Positions 8,628 to 17,463 of a DNA stretch of 64,000 nucleotides are shown here, in pieces. The notes beneath the pieces are model-generated. The model saw only the letters and a list, made by a program, of their open reading frames with translations. It ran no database searches and had not been told where the DNA came from. This DNA is from SAR92 clade bacterium H231. GTDB taxonomy: Bacteria > Pseudomonadota > Gammaproteobacteria > Pseudomonadales > Porticoccaceae. Made by a program: the position numbers and the translations under genes. The number at the start of each line of letters is the position of its first letter. The stretch's first letter is position 1. The stretch covers positions 310,001 to 374,000 of the forward strand of contig JAOALC010000003.1 of the NCBI GenBank assembly GCA_025153775.1, given 5' to 3'.

Positions 8628-9956
8628 TTGATCAAAAAATACCTACAGATTGCAGCTCTAGGTGAAAGCATAGCGGTTAGGGGGTCATTTTGGTCGACCG
8701 TTGGATTTGGTGGCAGCCAGTTTATTCGCTTGGCTAGTAACCTTTTAATCACACGATTACTGGCCCCAGAAATTTTCGGTGTAATGGCGCTTGTGCAGGT
8801 GGCGCTCCAAGGACTCAAAATGATGTCAGACGTTGGTATTTCCACGGCAGTAATGGTTGGCCAACGAGGTGATGATCCCGAGTACCTTAATTCAGCATGG
8901 ACTATCCAGGTCATAAGGGGTGTTCTGATCTGGGGCCTCAGTTGCATCGTGGCCTATCCGATGGCGATGATTTACGACGCCCCTGATTTATTACTATTAA
9001 TTCCTGTGGTAGGTTTTTCTGCAATATTTCAGGGTTTTACATCACCAGCCGTGTTGACTCTCAAGCGAAAAATAGAGATTAAAAAATTATTGTCTTGGCA
9101 AATATCTACCCAGTTTTTAACAACGGTAATCACTTTATTTGCTGCTTGGCACCTTCGATCTATATGGGGTATCGCATTAGGAGGACTCTTGGGTGCGGCT
9201 ATGACCTGTGTATTGTCATATCGGCTAGGTACAAGGACTAGGATGTCTTTAAAACTTGATTTGGCGGCAGTAGCGGAAATAATCAATTTCGGAAAGTGGA
9301 TTTTTGTTAGCTCTTTTATTTCGTTCATTATCAGTAAAGGGGATATTTTTATTTTAGGCGTCTTCTTAAGTAAAGCCGATTTAGGCGTCTTCAGCATCGC
9401 AGCTATCTGGTCGAGATTAGTTTTAGAGTTACTAGTTAAAGTGAATCAGGAGGTGATGACACCCCTCTACGCAGCATCGTTTAGAGAAAGTCGATATAGT
9501 GCCAAAGCTAAAATCAAAAAGACACGAGCTATCTTGCTATTCATGACCCTACCAGCAATTTGGTTAGTGATAATAATTGCCCCTGGGCTTATAGAGTTTC
9601 TTTACGACCATAGGTATGTGCAGGCAGGGTGGATGTTACAAGTTCTTGCAGTAGGCTCGATAGGCGCGGCCATCACATTAACATCTGGAAATGCTCTACT
9701 GTCATTTAGCGACTCTTTTGGCTACATGGTATTCCAGACTTCTGCCGGACTAATATTGGTCGCCTGCATGTTAGTTGGCGGAGCTACGTTCGGTGTGGTT
9801 GGTATTATTGGTGGAGTAGCGGTTGCAAAGTTTGCATCTTATCCGGTGATGGCTCTGTTAATGCGTCGGCATAACATATGGTTTCCTCAGCTAGATAGCC
9901 TAGCCTTTACTAGCTCCTTATTGGTCCTTGGTGGGTGGTGGTATCTTACGTTTTAG
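8628..9956 (+). CDS. Oligosaccharide flippase (Wzx, MATE/MVF superfamily)
   Basis: A 442-residue protein with about 12 transmembrane helices and the N-terminal GSFWSTVGFGGSQFIRLASN pattern of lipopolysaccharide/teichoic acid flippases. It should move the undecaprenyl-linked repeat unit to the periplasmic face for the polymerase encoded just upstream. The start is a TTG at 8628, supported by GGGGAG at 8614-8619, eight bases before it. No ATG lies near. The stop overlaps by 4 bases the stop of the convergent GMC oxidoreductase gene, so no terminator fits between the two. Confidence 0.88.
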   Translation: MIKKYLQIAALGESIAVRGSFWSTVGFGGSQFIRLASNLLITRLLAPEIFGVMALVQVALQGLKMMSDVGISTAVMVGQRGDDPEYLNSAWTIQVIRGVLIWGLSCIVAYPMAMIYDAPDLLLLIPVVGFSAIFQGFTSPAVLTLKRKIEIKKLLSWQISTQFLTTVITLFAAWHLRSIWGIALGGLLGAAMTCVLSYRLGTRTRMSLKLDLAAVAEIINFGKWIFVSSFISFIISKGDIFILGVFLSKADLGVFSIAAIWSRLVLELLVKVNQEVMTPLYAASFRESRYSAKAKIKKTRAILLFMTLPAIWLVIIIAPGLIEFLYDHRYVQAGWMLQVLAVGSIGAAITLTSGNALLSFSDSFGYMVFQTSAGLILVACMLVGGATFGVVGIIGGVAVAKFASYPVMALLMRRHNIWFPQLDSLAFTSSLLVLGGWWYLTF

Positions 9957-11392
9957 TGTTTGGCTAGATGCTCTGCAAGGCGCAGGCTTAACTGAATAAT
10001 TGGCATGGTTGGGTTACAGGCGCCGCCAGTGGAAAACACACTACTACCAGCTATATAGAGATTATCAATACCAAATACCTTACAGTTACTATCAACTACG
10101 CCATAGTTTGGCGAATCAGACATGCGAGTCGTCCCCATGTGGTGACTGTGATGCCCAAATGGTATATCCAGGTTTGGATCCAGAATAAAATCAGCTAGTC
10201 GAACAGTTCCGAGACCTGCATCATTAAAGCTTTTGGCCATACCCAAGGCGGCTTCTCGTATCGTTTTTTTATCATAGTCATTGATTTGCCAGTCAAATTT
10301 AGCTCTTTTAATACCCATACCATCAACTCTATTGCTGAGACTAATTCTGCTTTTTAAATAGGGAGACTGCTCAATTAAGGTGCCAATAGATCCCATGCCA
10401 GGACATTTAAAATCAGAAATAAACTGTACTTTATCTTCTATATCCATATGGCAGGCAATGGTCTTAAAAAAATTTTTAATCTGTTTTGTTCGACCGTAAG
10501 AGCGAATCTGGTTCACGATACTGAGGGTAATATTAGATTTACCCACATTTTTTGTATTGCAGAAATCGTCTGTGGTGTAAAACTGTAGTTTCCTAGGTTG
10601 TGTTAAATCTTTATAGATAAAGGAGCCCATGGGTACGTTTAGATGCTCCATAAAACAGCGCCCCACCATATCATTGATATTACCGATACCAGTTTTCATC
10701 TGGTTATTACAATTAAGGAGAAATCTAGGGTTTTCTATGCCACCTAAACAAAGAATGAAGCGATCGGCAGAAATTTTGGAGTATTGATTTTTGTAGTTAC
10801 CAATAGCCATGCTCACGATATTCTGATGACCTGAGTCTAACTGCATATCAACTGCAGTAGCGTTGTAAAAGCAGTCTATATTTTTGTTAGCAGTTATTTG
10901 GTGCAGGTACTTATCTTTAAAACGTGTAGGTGGGCTATGAGCAAAGGCATCTGCCTGAAAATCCTTCGATATCAAGTTACCATGCAGGGTTTGGAAGCCT
11001 TTGGTAAAATCTAAATCAATAATCTCCATGGCTTCTTTAAGAAACGGCTCGATATCATCGTAATCTATTGGCCAGCCCGGTAAATCGTAAACCGATGAGG
11101 CGGAGAAATCTGATTTATCAAAGGGTCGACATCGCCCTGACCAATGATTGGAGGTGCCCCCAAAGTATCGCAGCCTCGTGAACTGCGGCCAACCGTTATG
11201 TCCCACAGATTCACACTCATAAAATCCCTGAGATTGGTCTGAATATTCCAACCCTCCGGCTTCTAGTAGGATTACGGATTGGCCTGAGGACGCAAGCTTT
11301 CTTGCCAGCGTTATGCCCGCCGGGCCAGTCCCGGCAATACAGGTATCATATTTTTTATCTATAGTTGTATGTATGCTGAAGTCCCGAAGCAT
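9953..11392 (-). CDS. GMC-family FAD-dependent oxidoreductase
   Basis: A 479-residue flavoenzyme that probably oxidises an alcohol or sugar hydroxyl. The Rossmann FAD motif GTGPAG is at residues 21-26, with LLEAGG about 20 residues later. The C-terminal GMC domain shows FGHHSHHMGTTRMS and then NPTMPIIQLSLRLAEHL. It is transcribed against the exopolysaccharide genes, 1 base downstream of a small Tat-signal protein gene. That pairing (large FAD subunit plus small Tat partner) recalls gluconate/sorbitol/fructose dehydrogenases, which feed electrons to the respiratory chain. No signal peptide is seen on this subunit, so export would depend on the partner (inference). Substrate unknown; a sugar or alcohol tied to the polymer is a guess. 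Confidence 0.82.
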   Translation of the reverse strand: MLRDFSIHTTIDKKYDTCIAGTGPAGITLARKLASSGQSVILLEAGGLEYSDQSQGFYECESVGHNGWPQFTRLRYFGGTSNHWSGRCRPFDKSDFSASSVYDLPGWPIDYDDIEPFLKEAMEIIDLDFTKGFQTLHGNLISKDFQADAFAHSPPTRFKDKYLHQITANKNIDCFYNATAVDMQLDSGHQNIVSMAIGNYKNQYSKISADRFILCLGGIENPRFLLNCNNQMKTGIGNINDMVGRCFMEHLNVPMGSFIYKDLTQPRKLQFYTTDDFCNTKNVGKSNITLSIVNQIRSYGRTKQIKNFFKTIACHMDIEDKVQFISDFKCPGMGSIGTLIEQSPYLKSRISLSNRVDGMGIKRAKFDWQINDYDKKTIREAALGMAKSFNDAGLGTVRLADFILDPNLDIPFGHHSHHMGTTRMSDSPNYGVVDSNCKVFGIDNLYIAGSSVFSTGGACNPTMPIIQLSLRLAEHLAKH

Positions 11393-11393
11393 A

Positions 11394-11627
11394 TCAAAGG
11401 TCGCAATGGGTCAGCTGTTTTTTAGATACTATCCAACCATCAACAGCTAGGTAATCATCATCGATGGGTTGGATCGATTTTCGAAGTAAACGGAATTTTT
11501 TAGATGCGGAAATAGCATGCTGAGGAAAGGTCTCGCACGATATTGCTAAAGGGCTTAGCGCAACAAAGGTCAAGGATCTTAGAAAAATCCTCCGTTTGAC
11601 AGATGGTGTCATAAAAAATATTTCCAT
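11394..11627 (-). CDS. Small Tat-signal protein, putative partner of the GMC oxidoreductase
   Basis: A protein of about 77 residues with a twin-arginine signal (KRRIFLRSLTFVAL), then LAISC, which may be a weak lipobox, and a short tail ending DGWIVSKKQLTHCDL. I do not recognise a named family. The position, 1 base before the GMC gene on the same strand, and the Tat signal suggest the small subunit that carries the folded flavoprotein across the membrane, as in gluconate 2-dehydrogenase-like enzymes (inference). The ATG at 11627 is chosen because AGG lies 8 bases upstream; ATG at 11612 or TTG at 11669 are possible. Confidence 0.6.
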   Translation of the reverse strand: MEIFFMTPSVKRRIFLRSLTFVALSPLAISCETFPQHAISASKKFRLLRKSIQPIDDDYLAVDGWIVSKKQLTHCDL

Positions 11628-11822
11628 ATATTGGTAACCTAAGAATAGCTTATGGAAAAAGTATGGCAAGTCCGTTTTATTCGTTGATCTGGAATTGGTA
11701 AATGTGAACTATGTCCGATACCAAAGGGATAATTAAACGCAGATCACGCATCTGGGCTGCTTCTGGAGACAGTTGATACACTTAAAGTTACTATTATTGT
11801 TTTCTGGTTCGGAGTGGTGAGG

Positions 11823-13730
11823 ATGCGGGTAGTTAAGAACTTGGTATTAACGTTTTTCTTATTGATTTTGACTGCTTGTAAGACTAGCCCGTCGGTAGAC
11901 GAAGATATCCCCAATATAACCGCTAGTGGCACTGGGGCATCCACTGGCAGTGAATTTGATACTGAGGTAATAAGTACTGCTGACACCGGCCCCTATTCAG
12001 ATATTGAGGTAAGTGAGTATAACGTTCAACCAGGTGAATTTAATTTCTATCCGCGAGAGACTAACGGCTGGGACGAAACAGGCTGGTCCATTCTTACTCC
12101 ATCTGAAGATTCAAGACTAATTTATGTAAGTTCCTCTCTTGGTGATGATGCAACTGCAGAGTTTTACGCTCCAAGAGATATAGGCGATATTGAAAATCCG
12201 GGTGCAATTAAGCCTTTTAGAAGTATTGAAGCAGCATATGCTAACAGTCGTGCAGGCTACCCAGATTGGATTCTTCTTCATGGTGGTGATACTTGGGAGG
12301 TCCATGAGAGTATCCAGCTAAATTCGGGCCGGTCAATAACTGAACGTTCCGTGATTACATCTTATGGGTCTGGTGAGCAGCGCCCTATAATCAAAAGCGA
12401 TGCCGGTGAAACCTTTAGAATTTGGTCTTATAAGAAATACATAGCAATCACTGATCTAGCTTTATATGGCTATAAGCGTGACCCGGAGTCCTCTGACTTT
12501 TCTGGGTGGGGGCTAGTAGATGAGTCAACAGCAATCAGAATATACTCCCCTAAGGGATCTGTTATGGGCACATTGTTGGTTGAAGGCAATGACTTTAATT
12601 TTTTTAGCAAGGGTATCAGTATTAATGGAGGGGGTGACGTTCTGGATGTAGTGGTCCGAAGGAACACCATTCGAAACTCATATAGTGAACGTGATCATTC
12701 TCAGGGAATTTATGCCACCCATACATCGGCTCTTTTGGAAGAAAATATATTTGACCACAATGGTTGGTATAAACAACAGGTGGATACGGGTAATGAGAAG
12801 GCCGAAGGTCAGGCAAATATGTTCAATCACAACACCTATTTTGCTAAGTCTTTTCATTCGAAGTTTATTCGAAATATATTCCTTCGTTCGTCTAGTATTC
12901 AAAATAAATGGACTGCAAGTTCTGATTCACATAGCAATGTTGACTCAATTAAATCGCATGACTTATGGATGGAAGATAATGTCTATGTAGGTGGAGAAAT
13001 TGGGATTAGTGCGGGGGGTAATACTGATCACGATACTGGCCCACGCTGGAAAAACATCACGATAATAAACAATGTTATGTTAGCTATTGGTCGTGACAGG
13101 CCAACAAACAGAACCCTGGGGTGGAACATTGATGCCACTGATTGGGAGGGTGGGCTAGTCTGTGGTAACTATATATTGCACACAGACAATCTTCTGGTAA
13201 AGAACCTTGTTGGTATTAGGCTCAATGGACATAGCAGTAATGTTATTATCGCTGAAAACACCATTCATGGGCTTATTGCGCCTAATCCAAGTTCCAAAAC
13301 CGGAGCAATAACTGTTAATTCAGGTCCTAAGGAGAATATTCGTGTTTCAGGCAATAATATACAACTCGTCGATAGCAACATGCGTGTTTTACTTACCGAG
13401 AACGTTGATTCGATTGTATTCGAGGAAAACCACTATTTTTCCGATTTAGATGGTGATGAATGGTTTCGTTCCCAAGATGTAAGCTACGGTATTGATCAAT
13501 GGCGATCCATTGCGAGCGATAATAATTCTATGGTGGGGCAGGCTTCATTTCTCGAGCCAAAGAGAACATTTGAGACTTATCTTGCATCTGTTGGGCTTTC
13601 ACAGTCCATCGATGAGTTTTCCCAGCTGGCAGCCCGCCAAACAAGGATAAATTGGAATAGGGATTTTACTGCGCAGGCCGTACTTGATTACATTAGGCAA
13701 GGTTATGGCAACATGACATGCACGCTATAA
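11823..13730 (+). CDS. Secreted lipoprotein with right-handed parallel beta-helix
   Basis: A 635-residue predicted lipoprotein. The signal peptide ends in a good lipobox (LILTAC, Cys at about residue 19), followed by an acidic linker. The body carries repeated short strands with Asn/Gly ladders (VEGNDFNFFSKGISINGGG, RRNTIRNSYSERDHSQGIY, ENIFDHNGW, AENTIHGL), the pattern of parallel beta-helix (PbH1) polysaccharide lyases and hydrolases. It may cut or bind the polymer made by the cluster, for release or remodelling (inference). The start at 11823 has GGAG eight bases upstream; the GTG at 11814 overlaps this site and is less likely. It is divergent from the Tat/GMC pair, so the roughly 190 bases between them hold both promoters. 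Confidence 0.75.
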   Translation: MRVVKNLVLTFFLLILTACKTSPSVDEDIPNITASGTGASTGSEFDTEVISTADTGPYSDIEVSEYNVQPGEFNFYPRETNGWDETGWSILTPSEDSRLIYVSSSLGDDATAEFYAPRDIGDIENPGAIKPFRSIEAAYANSRAGYPDWILLHGGDTWEVHESIQLNSGRSITERSVITSYGSGEQRPIIKSDAGETFRIWSYKKYIAITDLALYGYKRDPESSDFSGWGLVDESTAIRIYSPKGSVMGTLLVEGNDFNFFSKGISINGGGDVLDVVVRRNTIRNSYSERDHSQGIYATHTSALLEENIFDHNGWYKQQVDTGNEKAEGQANMFNHNTYFAKSFHSKFIRNIFLRSSSIQNKWTASSDSHSNVDSIKSHDLWMEDNVYVGGEIGISAGGNTDHDTGPRWKNITIINNVMLAIGRDRPTNRTLGWNIDATDWEGGLVCGNYILHTDNLLVKNLVGIRLNGHSSNVIIAENTIHGLIAPNPSSKTGAITVNSGPKENIRVSGNNIQLVDSNMRVLLTENVDSIVFEENHYFSDLDGDEWFRSQDVSYGIDQWRSIASDNNSMVGQASFLEPKRTFETYLASVGLSQSIDEFSQLAARQTRINWNRDFTAQAVLDYIRQGYGNMTCTL

Positions 13731-13773
13731 ATATGGCCATAAAATACAGACAGATCAGAGGGTTAGGAGGTTT

Positions 13774-13836
13774 ATGAGTCCAGGTAATGGGCTTTCTATA
13801 ACGTTAGTTCTTCGTATTTGCCAATGTATTTTCTAA
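13774..13836 (+). other. Truncated 20-codon reading frame behind a strong ribosome binding site
   Basis: TAGGAGG at 13764-13770 is followed 3 bases later by ATG (13774) and an open frame of 20 codons. The frame stops inside the 3' end of the opposite-strand glycosyltransferase gene. The Shine-Dalgarno match is one of the best in the window, yet it drives almost nothing. It may be the front of a gene whose body was lost when the neighbouring gene arrived. A chance match is possible. Confidence 0.25.
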
Positions 13837-15024
13837 TGCTTCTAAAACAGCATTTCCAAATGAATATTGACTACTGAACAACAGATGTCTTAGCTCTCGG
13901 GAATTTTTACAAAGTGAATCATAATAAAGTGGATTCCCGACTATTTTTTTAATGGTCCTAGCAATGCCATTCGGTGAGGCGGGCTCAAATATAAGTGCAG
14001 CATTGGCTACCACATCAGCAGCAGGAACAACGGAGCTCAGAAGTGCTGGAATACCCACGATAAGGGATTCTAGCGGTGCTTTTGCTAAGCCCTCAGGGAA
14101 TACCGCACGAGTTGGAGTAATAGTCGTATTTGCTTTGGCTAACTCCAATGTTAATTCAGATCGACAGAGCTGCCCCTTCAATTCAAAGTAGGGTGAAAGG
14201 CTACGTCGTTCAATTTCTACTTTTAATCGAGGTTCAGCGCTACCTGATCCAGCAATTATCCACTTCAGCTGCGAGTAGCCATCACGAATCAATATTTCCG
14301 CTGCATCTATTAGATCAAAGACGCCCTTTGCCTCTTCTATACGTCCGGAAAATAGAATTCTAAAATCTTCAGAAGGGGATACAGGCTTATTATTAATGTT
14401 AATATTTTGGAGGCTATTTGGGTATTGAGGAATATGCTCGAATATCGGCTTTCCTGTAATTAATCTATTTATCTGGCGCCCACATTCTGGTGATACAGCT
14501 ATCACGGCTGCTAAGCCCTCTTGCCCCCCTATGGCAATAGTTTTAAGTAATAAACGCTTAAAGAAATTAGGCTCGTTCCCCATAGGCCAAAGCGTATTGT
14601 GCATATCGAGAATTACCGGGATTTGGTATCTTTTAAAGGCCGCTAGAGATAAGAGGCCGTAATGAAGTGATACTATAGCTACGTCTGCTCTAAAATCTCG
14701 TGCTCTGCGGGCGACTAGCTCTGTATGCTTCTTCATATTGAGCCAGTATCTCCATCCACTCCCCATATCCTTGCGAACAAACGACTCTACTGTAATATTT
14801 TTACCTGAAAGCCTATAGCTATTCCGATTATCTGCAATCACCAGAAGTTCTGAATTTAACTGTTTGGCCAAGTCAAATATTTGCCCTGAGTAAGTATTGG
14901 CAATTATTGAATCATCTTCAATATTGAATGCCCATTTCTTTAAGGTACCTGCAGCATCACCTGGTCCATGTGCAAAAAATATTCTGGGAGCTGAGTCAGA
15001 TAAACACATATTCCTATAAACCAT
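13804..15024 (-). CDS. Glycosyltransferase family 4 (GT-B fold)
   Basis: A 406-residue retaining-type transferase. The C-terminal Glycos_transf_1 domain is clear: FRILFSGRIEEAKGVFDLI at about residues 225-243, WIIAGSGSAEPRL, then FELKGQL and the donor-binding EGLAKAPLESLIVGIP with the conserved glutamate. The N-terminal acceptor half is less conserved. It lies in the AT-rich cassette on the strand opposite to the main operon. Donor and acceptor sugars are unknown. Downstream it runs into a small truncated frame on the other strand. Confidence 0.85.
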   Translation of the reverse strand: MVYRNMCLSDSAPRIFFAHGPGDAAGTLKKWAFNIEDDSIIANTYSGQIFDLAKQLNSELLVIADNRNSYRLSGKNITVESFVRKDMGSGWRYWLNMKKHTELVARRARDFRADVAIVSLHYGLLSLAAFKRYQIPVILDMHNTLWPMGNEPNFFKRLLLKTIAIGGQEGLAAVIAVSPECGRQINRLITGKPIFEHIPQYPNSLQNININNKPVSPSEDFRILFSGRIEEAKGVFDLIDAAEILIRDGYSQLKWIIAGSGSAEPRLKVEIERRSLSPYFELKGQLCRSELTLELAKANTTITPTRAVFPEGLAKAPLESLIVGIPALLSSVVPAADVVANAALIFEPASPNGIARTIKKIVGNPLYYDSLCKNSRELRHLLFSSQYSFGNAVLEALENTLANTKN

Positions 15025-15402
15025 TCTAATTTATTTAAACTTGCAAAATATTAGTAAGCCCTTAGCGCAGCTCGCAAATATGATCAATCGCATACTTATA
15101 ATAGTAGGCAATAAATATGTATGAGGCTTAGCTTCATTAACTAAAGCCATAGATCGCCAAAAGGTAGTAGCTAGAGCCAGTAATTTTATAATAGTTAAAA
15201 TCCGGTACCAATGTTAAAAATAGGCTATCTTTTTATGACAAGCGTACAACTTTTAGAATACGATTTTTCAACCAAATAGAGGCTCACTCTATTTTTACTA
15301 AATTACGCTTATGAATATTTATATAGAACCATAATAGGGTTGATACTTTGTATATGTGGTGGTGCCCACTAGCGTTAAGAAAGAGAATATCTGGATCATT
15401 GT
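15025..15402. other. AT-rich gene-free stretch
   Basis: No supported gene. The only structure I see is one copy of a short motif (15216-15236) that recurs at 17463 and 19182. The base composition is very AT-rich, and the stretch leads into a decayed glycosyltransferase relic starting near 15403. Confidence 0.6.
15216..15236 (+). repeat. Copy 1 of a recurring CTATCTTTT(T)ATG motif
   Basis: The core reads AAATAGGCTATCTTTTTATG. Near-identical cores lie at 17463-17483 and 19182-19203. Each copy sits 70-190 bases before a family 2 glycosyltransferase start or its remnant. It may be a promoter (TATCTT as -10) or simply a duplicated leader. Confidence 0.55.
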
Positions 15403-15612
15403 TATATTGTTATTTCACCCTGTCGAAATGAATCTAGGTACATACGCAATAAGCTTGACTGTGTTCTTAACTAATCTGAAAAACCATATAAAAAAGATGA
15501 GTGCTTACTTGATGATAAATAATTCATACTCGATGCTGGCGGATATTATCATGAAGCACACAATGTCGTTATGGTCTAGTCAATTGGCTGCCTGAAAATT
15601 TTAATGAAATCT
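15403..15612 (+). pseudogene. Decayed family 2 glycosyltransferase remnant
   Basis: Translated from 15403, the frame reads YIVISPCRNESRY and then CVLN-stop-SEKPYK. This is the start of a GT2 domain: the intact gene at 19344 has LLISPCRNEAEF at the same place, and the usual continuation is SVLNQSEKPYK, so a CAA has become TAA. Further downstream the frame is broken by more stops and probable shifts; another frame near 15576 reads LVNWLPENFNEIW. No full-length product is possible. It sits directly before an intact GT2 gene. Confidence 0.55.
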
Positions 15613-15625
15613 GGTCTAACACGAA

Positions 15626-16585
15626 ATGAAGCTAGTATCGACAGTCATTGTTAATTACAGAACAGCTCAATTATGTATTGGTTCATTGGGCTCTTTAGAA
15701 ACTATCAATAACATAAGCCACGAAACTATAGTTATCGACAATGCTTCGAATGATGGGTCGGCAGAACATATAGAGCATGCAATTGCAGAAAACTCTTGGG
15801 ACAAAGTCAGAACGATATATTCGACAGATAATCTTGGGTTTTCTGCCGGCAACAATATAGGTATCAATGCCACTTCTAGCGAATTTGTTGTTCTACTAAA
15901 TAGCGACACCATAGTTCGCCCTGGGGCAATCGAAACATTGGTTAAAACCCTGCAGGATAACCCCCAGATGGGTATGGCCAGCCCTAGGCTGGAGTGGCCT
16001 GACGGCAAGCCTCAAGAGAGCTGCTTCCGGTTCCATCGGCCTATTAATGAGCTTATTCGCTCAGCCTGTACTGGTCCAATCACTAAGCTTTTCAAAGGCT
16101 ATGAGGTGCCTCTGGCGGTCTGTGATGAAATTTCCTATCCGGAGTGGACTAGCTTTGCCTGTGTATTGATCCGCCGCCAGGTATTTGAGCAGGTGGGCTT
16201 ATTGGATGATAAATTCTTTATGTACTTTGAAGACGTAGACTTTTGCCGGCGGGCCCGCAGTGCCGGTTGGCCTATCATCAATAATCCTCAGGCCCGGGTG
16301 GTGCATCTGCGCGGTGGTAGTTCGCCGGTAAAGAGCCAAGCTGCTAAAAAGAAGCGCTTGCCGCGGTATTTTTATGAGTCCCGCACTAGGTATTACTACA
16401 AGCACTTTGGCAGGTCTGGGTTATTGATGGCAAATCTGTGCTGGCACCTTGGGGCTGTTGTTGGCAGGGTGCGGAAGCTTGTTAATGGGAGTTATCAGCC
16501 CAATATTTGCGAGGCCCAGTGGCGGGATATCTGGACTAATTTTGTTCATCCCGATGCACCCTATATTCATCCGGACGACTATTAG
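15626..16585 (+). CDS. Glycosyltransferase family 2 (rhamnosyltransferase-like)
   Basis: A 319-residue GT2 of the WbbL/rhamnosyltransferase type. It shows STVIVNYRTAQL, VIDNASNDGSAEHI, TDNLGFSAGNNIGIN and the metal-binding VVLLNSDT within the first 100 residues, then FMYFEDVDFCRRARSAGW at about 195-212. Base composition changes inside the gene: by hand count about 38% G+C over 15661-15900 against about 54% over 15961-16140. The 5' third therefore looks like the AT-rich cassette and the rest like the backbone, consistent with a recombination joint inside the coding region. The gene is open throughout and should be active. The sulfotransferase gene follows 2 bases later. Confidence 0.88.
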   Translation: MKLVSTVIVNYRTAQLCIGSLGSLETINNISHETIVIDNASNDGSAEHIEHAIAENSWDKVRTIYSTDNLGFSAGNNIGINATSSEFVVLLNSDTIVRPGAIETLVKTLQDNPQMGMASPRLEWPDGKPQESCFRFHRPINELIRSACTGPITKLFKGYEVPLAVCDEISYPEWTSFACVLIRRQVFEQVGLLDDKFFMYFEDVDFCRRARSAGWPIINNPQARVVHLRGGSSPVKSQAAKKKRLPRYFYESRTRYYYKHFGRSGLLMANLCWHLGAVVGRVRKLVNGSYQPNICEAQWRDIWTNFVHPDAPYIHPDDY

Positions 16586-16587
16586 CT

Positions 16588-17463
16588 ATGGCGCCTAGAT
16601 TACCCAGTTTCTTTATTATCGGCGCCATGAAAAGCGCCACCAGCACATTGCACAACCAGCTGGCGGTGCAGCCCAATATTTTTATGTCTACGCCTAAGGA
16701 GCCCAATTTCTTTAGTGACGACGCCATGTATGCCCAGGGCATAGATTGGTACCAGGCGCTTTTTGGTACGGCCAAAGCGACTGATATCTGCGGCGAATCT
16801 AGCACCCATTATAGTAAGTTGCCCGACTACCCCAAGACCATTGCCCGGCTAAAGCTGCTAATTCCTCAGCCAAAGTTTATCTATGTAATGCGCCATCCCA
16901 TTGAGCGTCTGGTGTCCCACTATATTCATCTCTGGTCTGAATCTGTGGTTTCCTGTGATATCAACCAGGCCATTGATAGCAATCCAGAGCTGATTAACTA
17001 CAGTTGTTACGGGCGACAGCTGGCTCCCTACCTAGAGACCTTTGGTGCGGCCTCAGTGCTACCGGTTTTTTTTCAGGCATTAAAGTATCAGCCGGCCCAA
17101 ACCCTTGAGCGTGTGGGTGAGTTTATTGGGGCTCCGGTTCCACTAATCTGGGACGATCGCCTGTTGGCAGATAATGTGTCCCAAGCGCGAATTCGCAAGT
17201 TTCCGGGGTACAGGCTGTTAGTAGAATCCGCTCTAATGACGCGCCTGCGCCGACGGCTGGTGCCACAAAATTGGCGCGATGGGGTGAAGGGCAGGTTGCG
17301 TATGCAGGAGCGGCCACTGATCGACTGTCATCAGCGGCAAAAATTGGAGGAAATTTTTGATCAGGATTTGGCAGCACTGGGCAGTTGGTTAGGCTTTGCT
17401 CCTACCTGCAAGCAATTTTATCCGCCCCCAGCTGAGGGCCTTGAAAATCAGTCTGCACCTTAA
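16588..17463 (+). CDS. PAPS-dependent sulfotransferase
   Basis: A 291-residue cytosolic sulfotransferase (Sulfotransfer_1 family). The 5'-phosphosulfate loop is GAMKSATSTL (residues 12-21) and the 3'-phosphate motif is RHPIERLVSHY (102-112), with SSTHY between them. It would transfer sulfate from PAPS to a hydroxyl of the polysaccharide or its lipid-linked precursor. Sulfated polysaccharides are common in marine bacteria, which fits but does not prove an aquatic host. It is tightly spaced after a GT2 gene (2 bases), so the two are probably translated together. The stop codon falls at the start of a repeated motif at 17463. Confidence 0.9.
   Translation: MAPRLPSFFIIGAMKSATSTLHNQLAVQPNIFMSTPKEPNFFSDDAMYAQGIDWYQALFGTAKATDICGESSTHYSKLPDYPKTIARLKLLIPQPKFIYVMRHPIERLVSHYIHLWSESVVSCDINQAIDSNPELINYSCYGRQLAPYLETFGAASVLPVFFQALKYQPAQTLERVGEFIGAPVPLIWDDRLLADNVSQARIRKFPGYRLLVESALMTRLRRRLVPQNWRDGVKGRLRMQERPLIDCHQRQKLEEIFDQDLAALGSWLGFAPTCKQFYPPPAEGLENQSAP

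Noticed and set aside
12622-12990. Several overlapping small frames on both strands inside the beta-helix lipoprotein
   Set aside because: Shadows of the long plus-strand gene, with no start signals or families.
15356-15595. 79-codon open frame
   Set aside because: It is the wrong frame over a decayed GT2 gene; the GT2 landmarks are read in another frame with stops.
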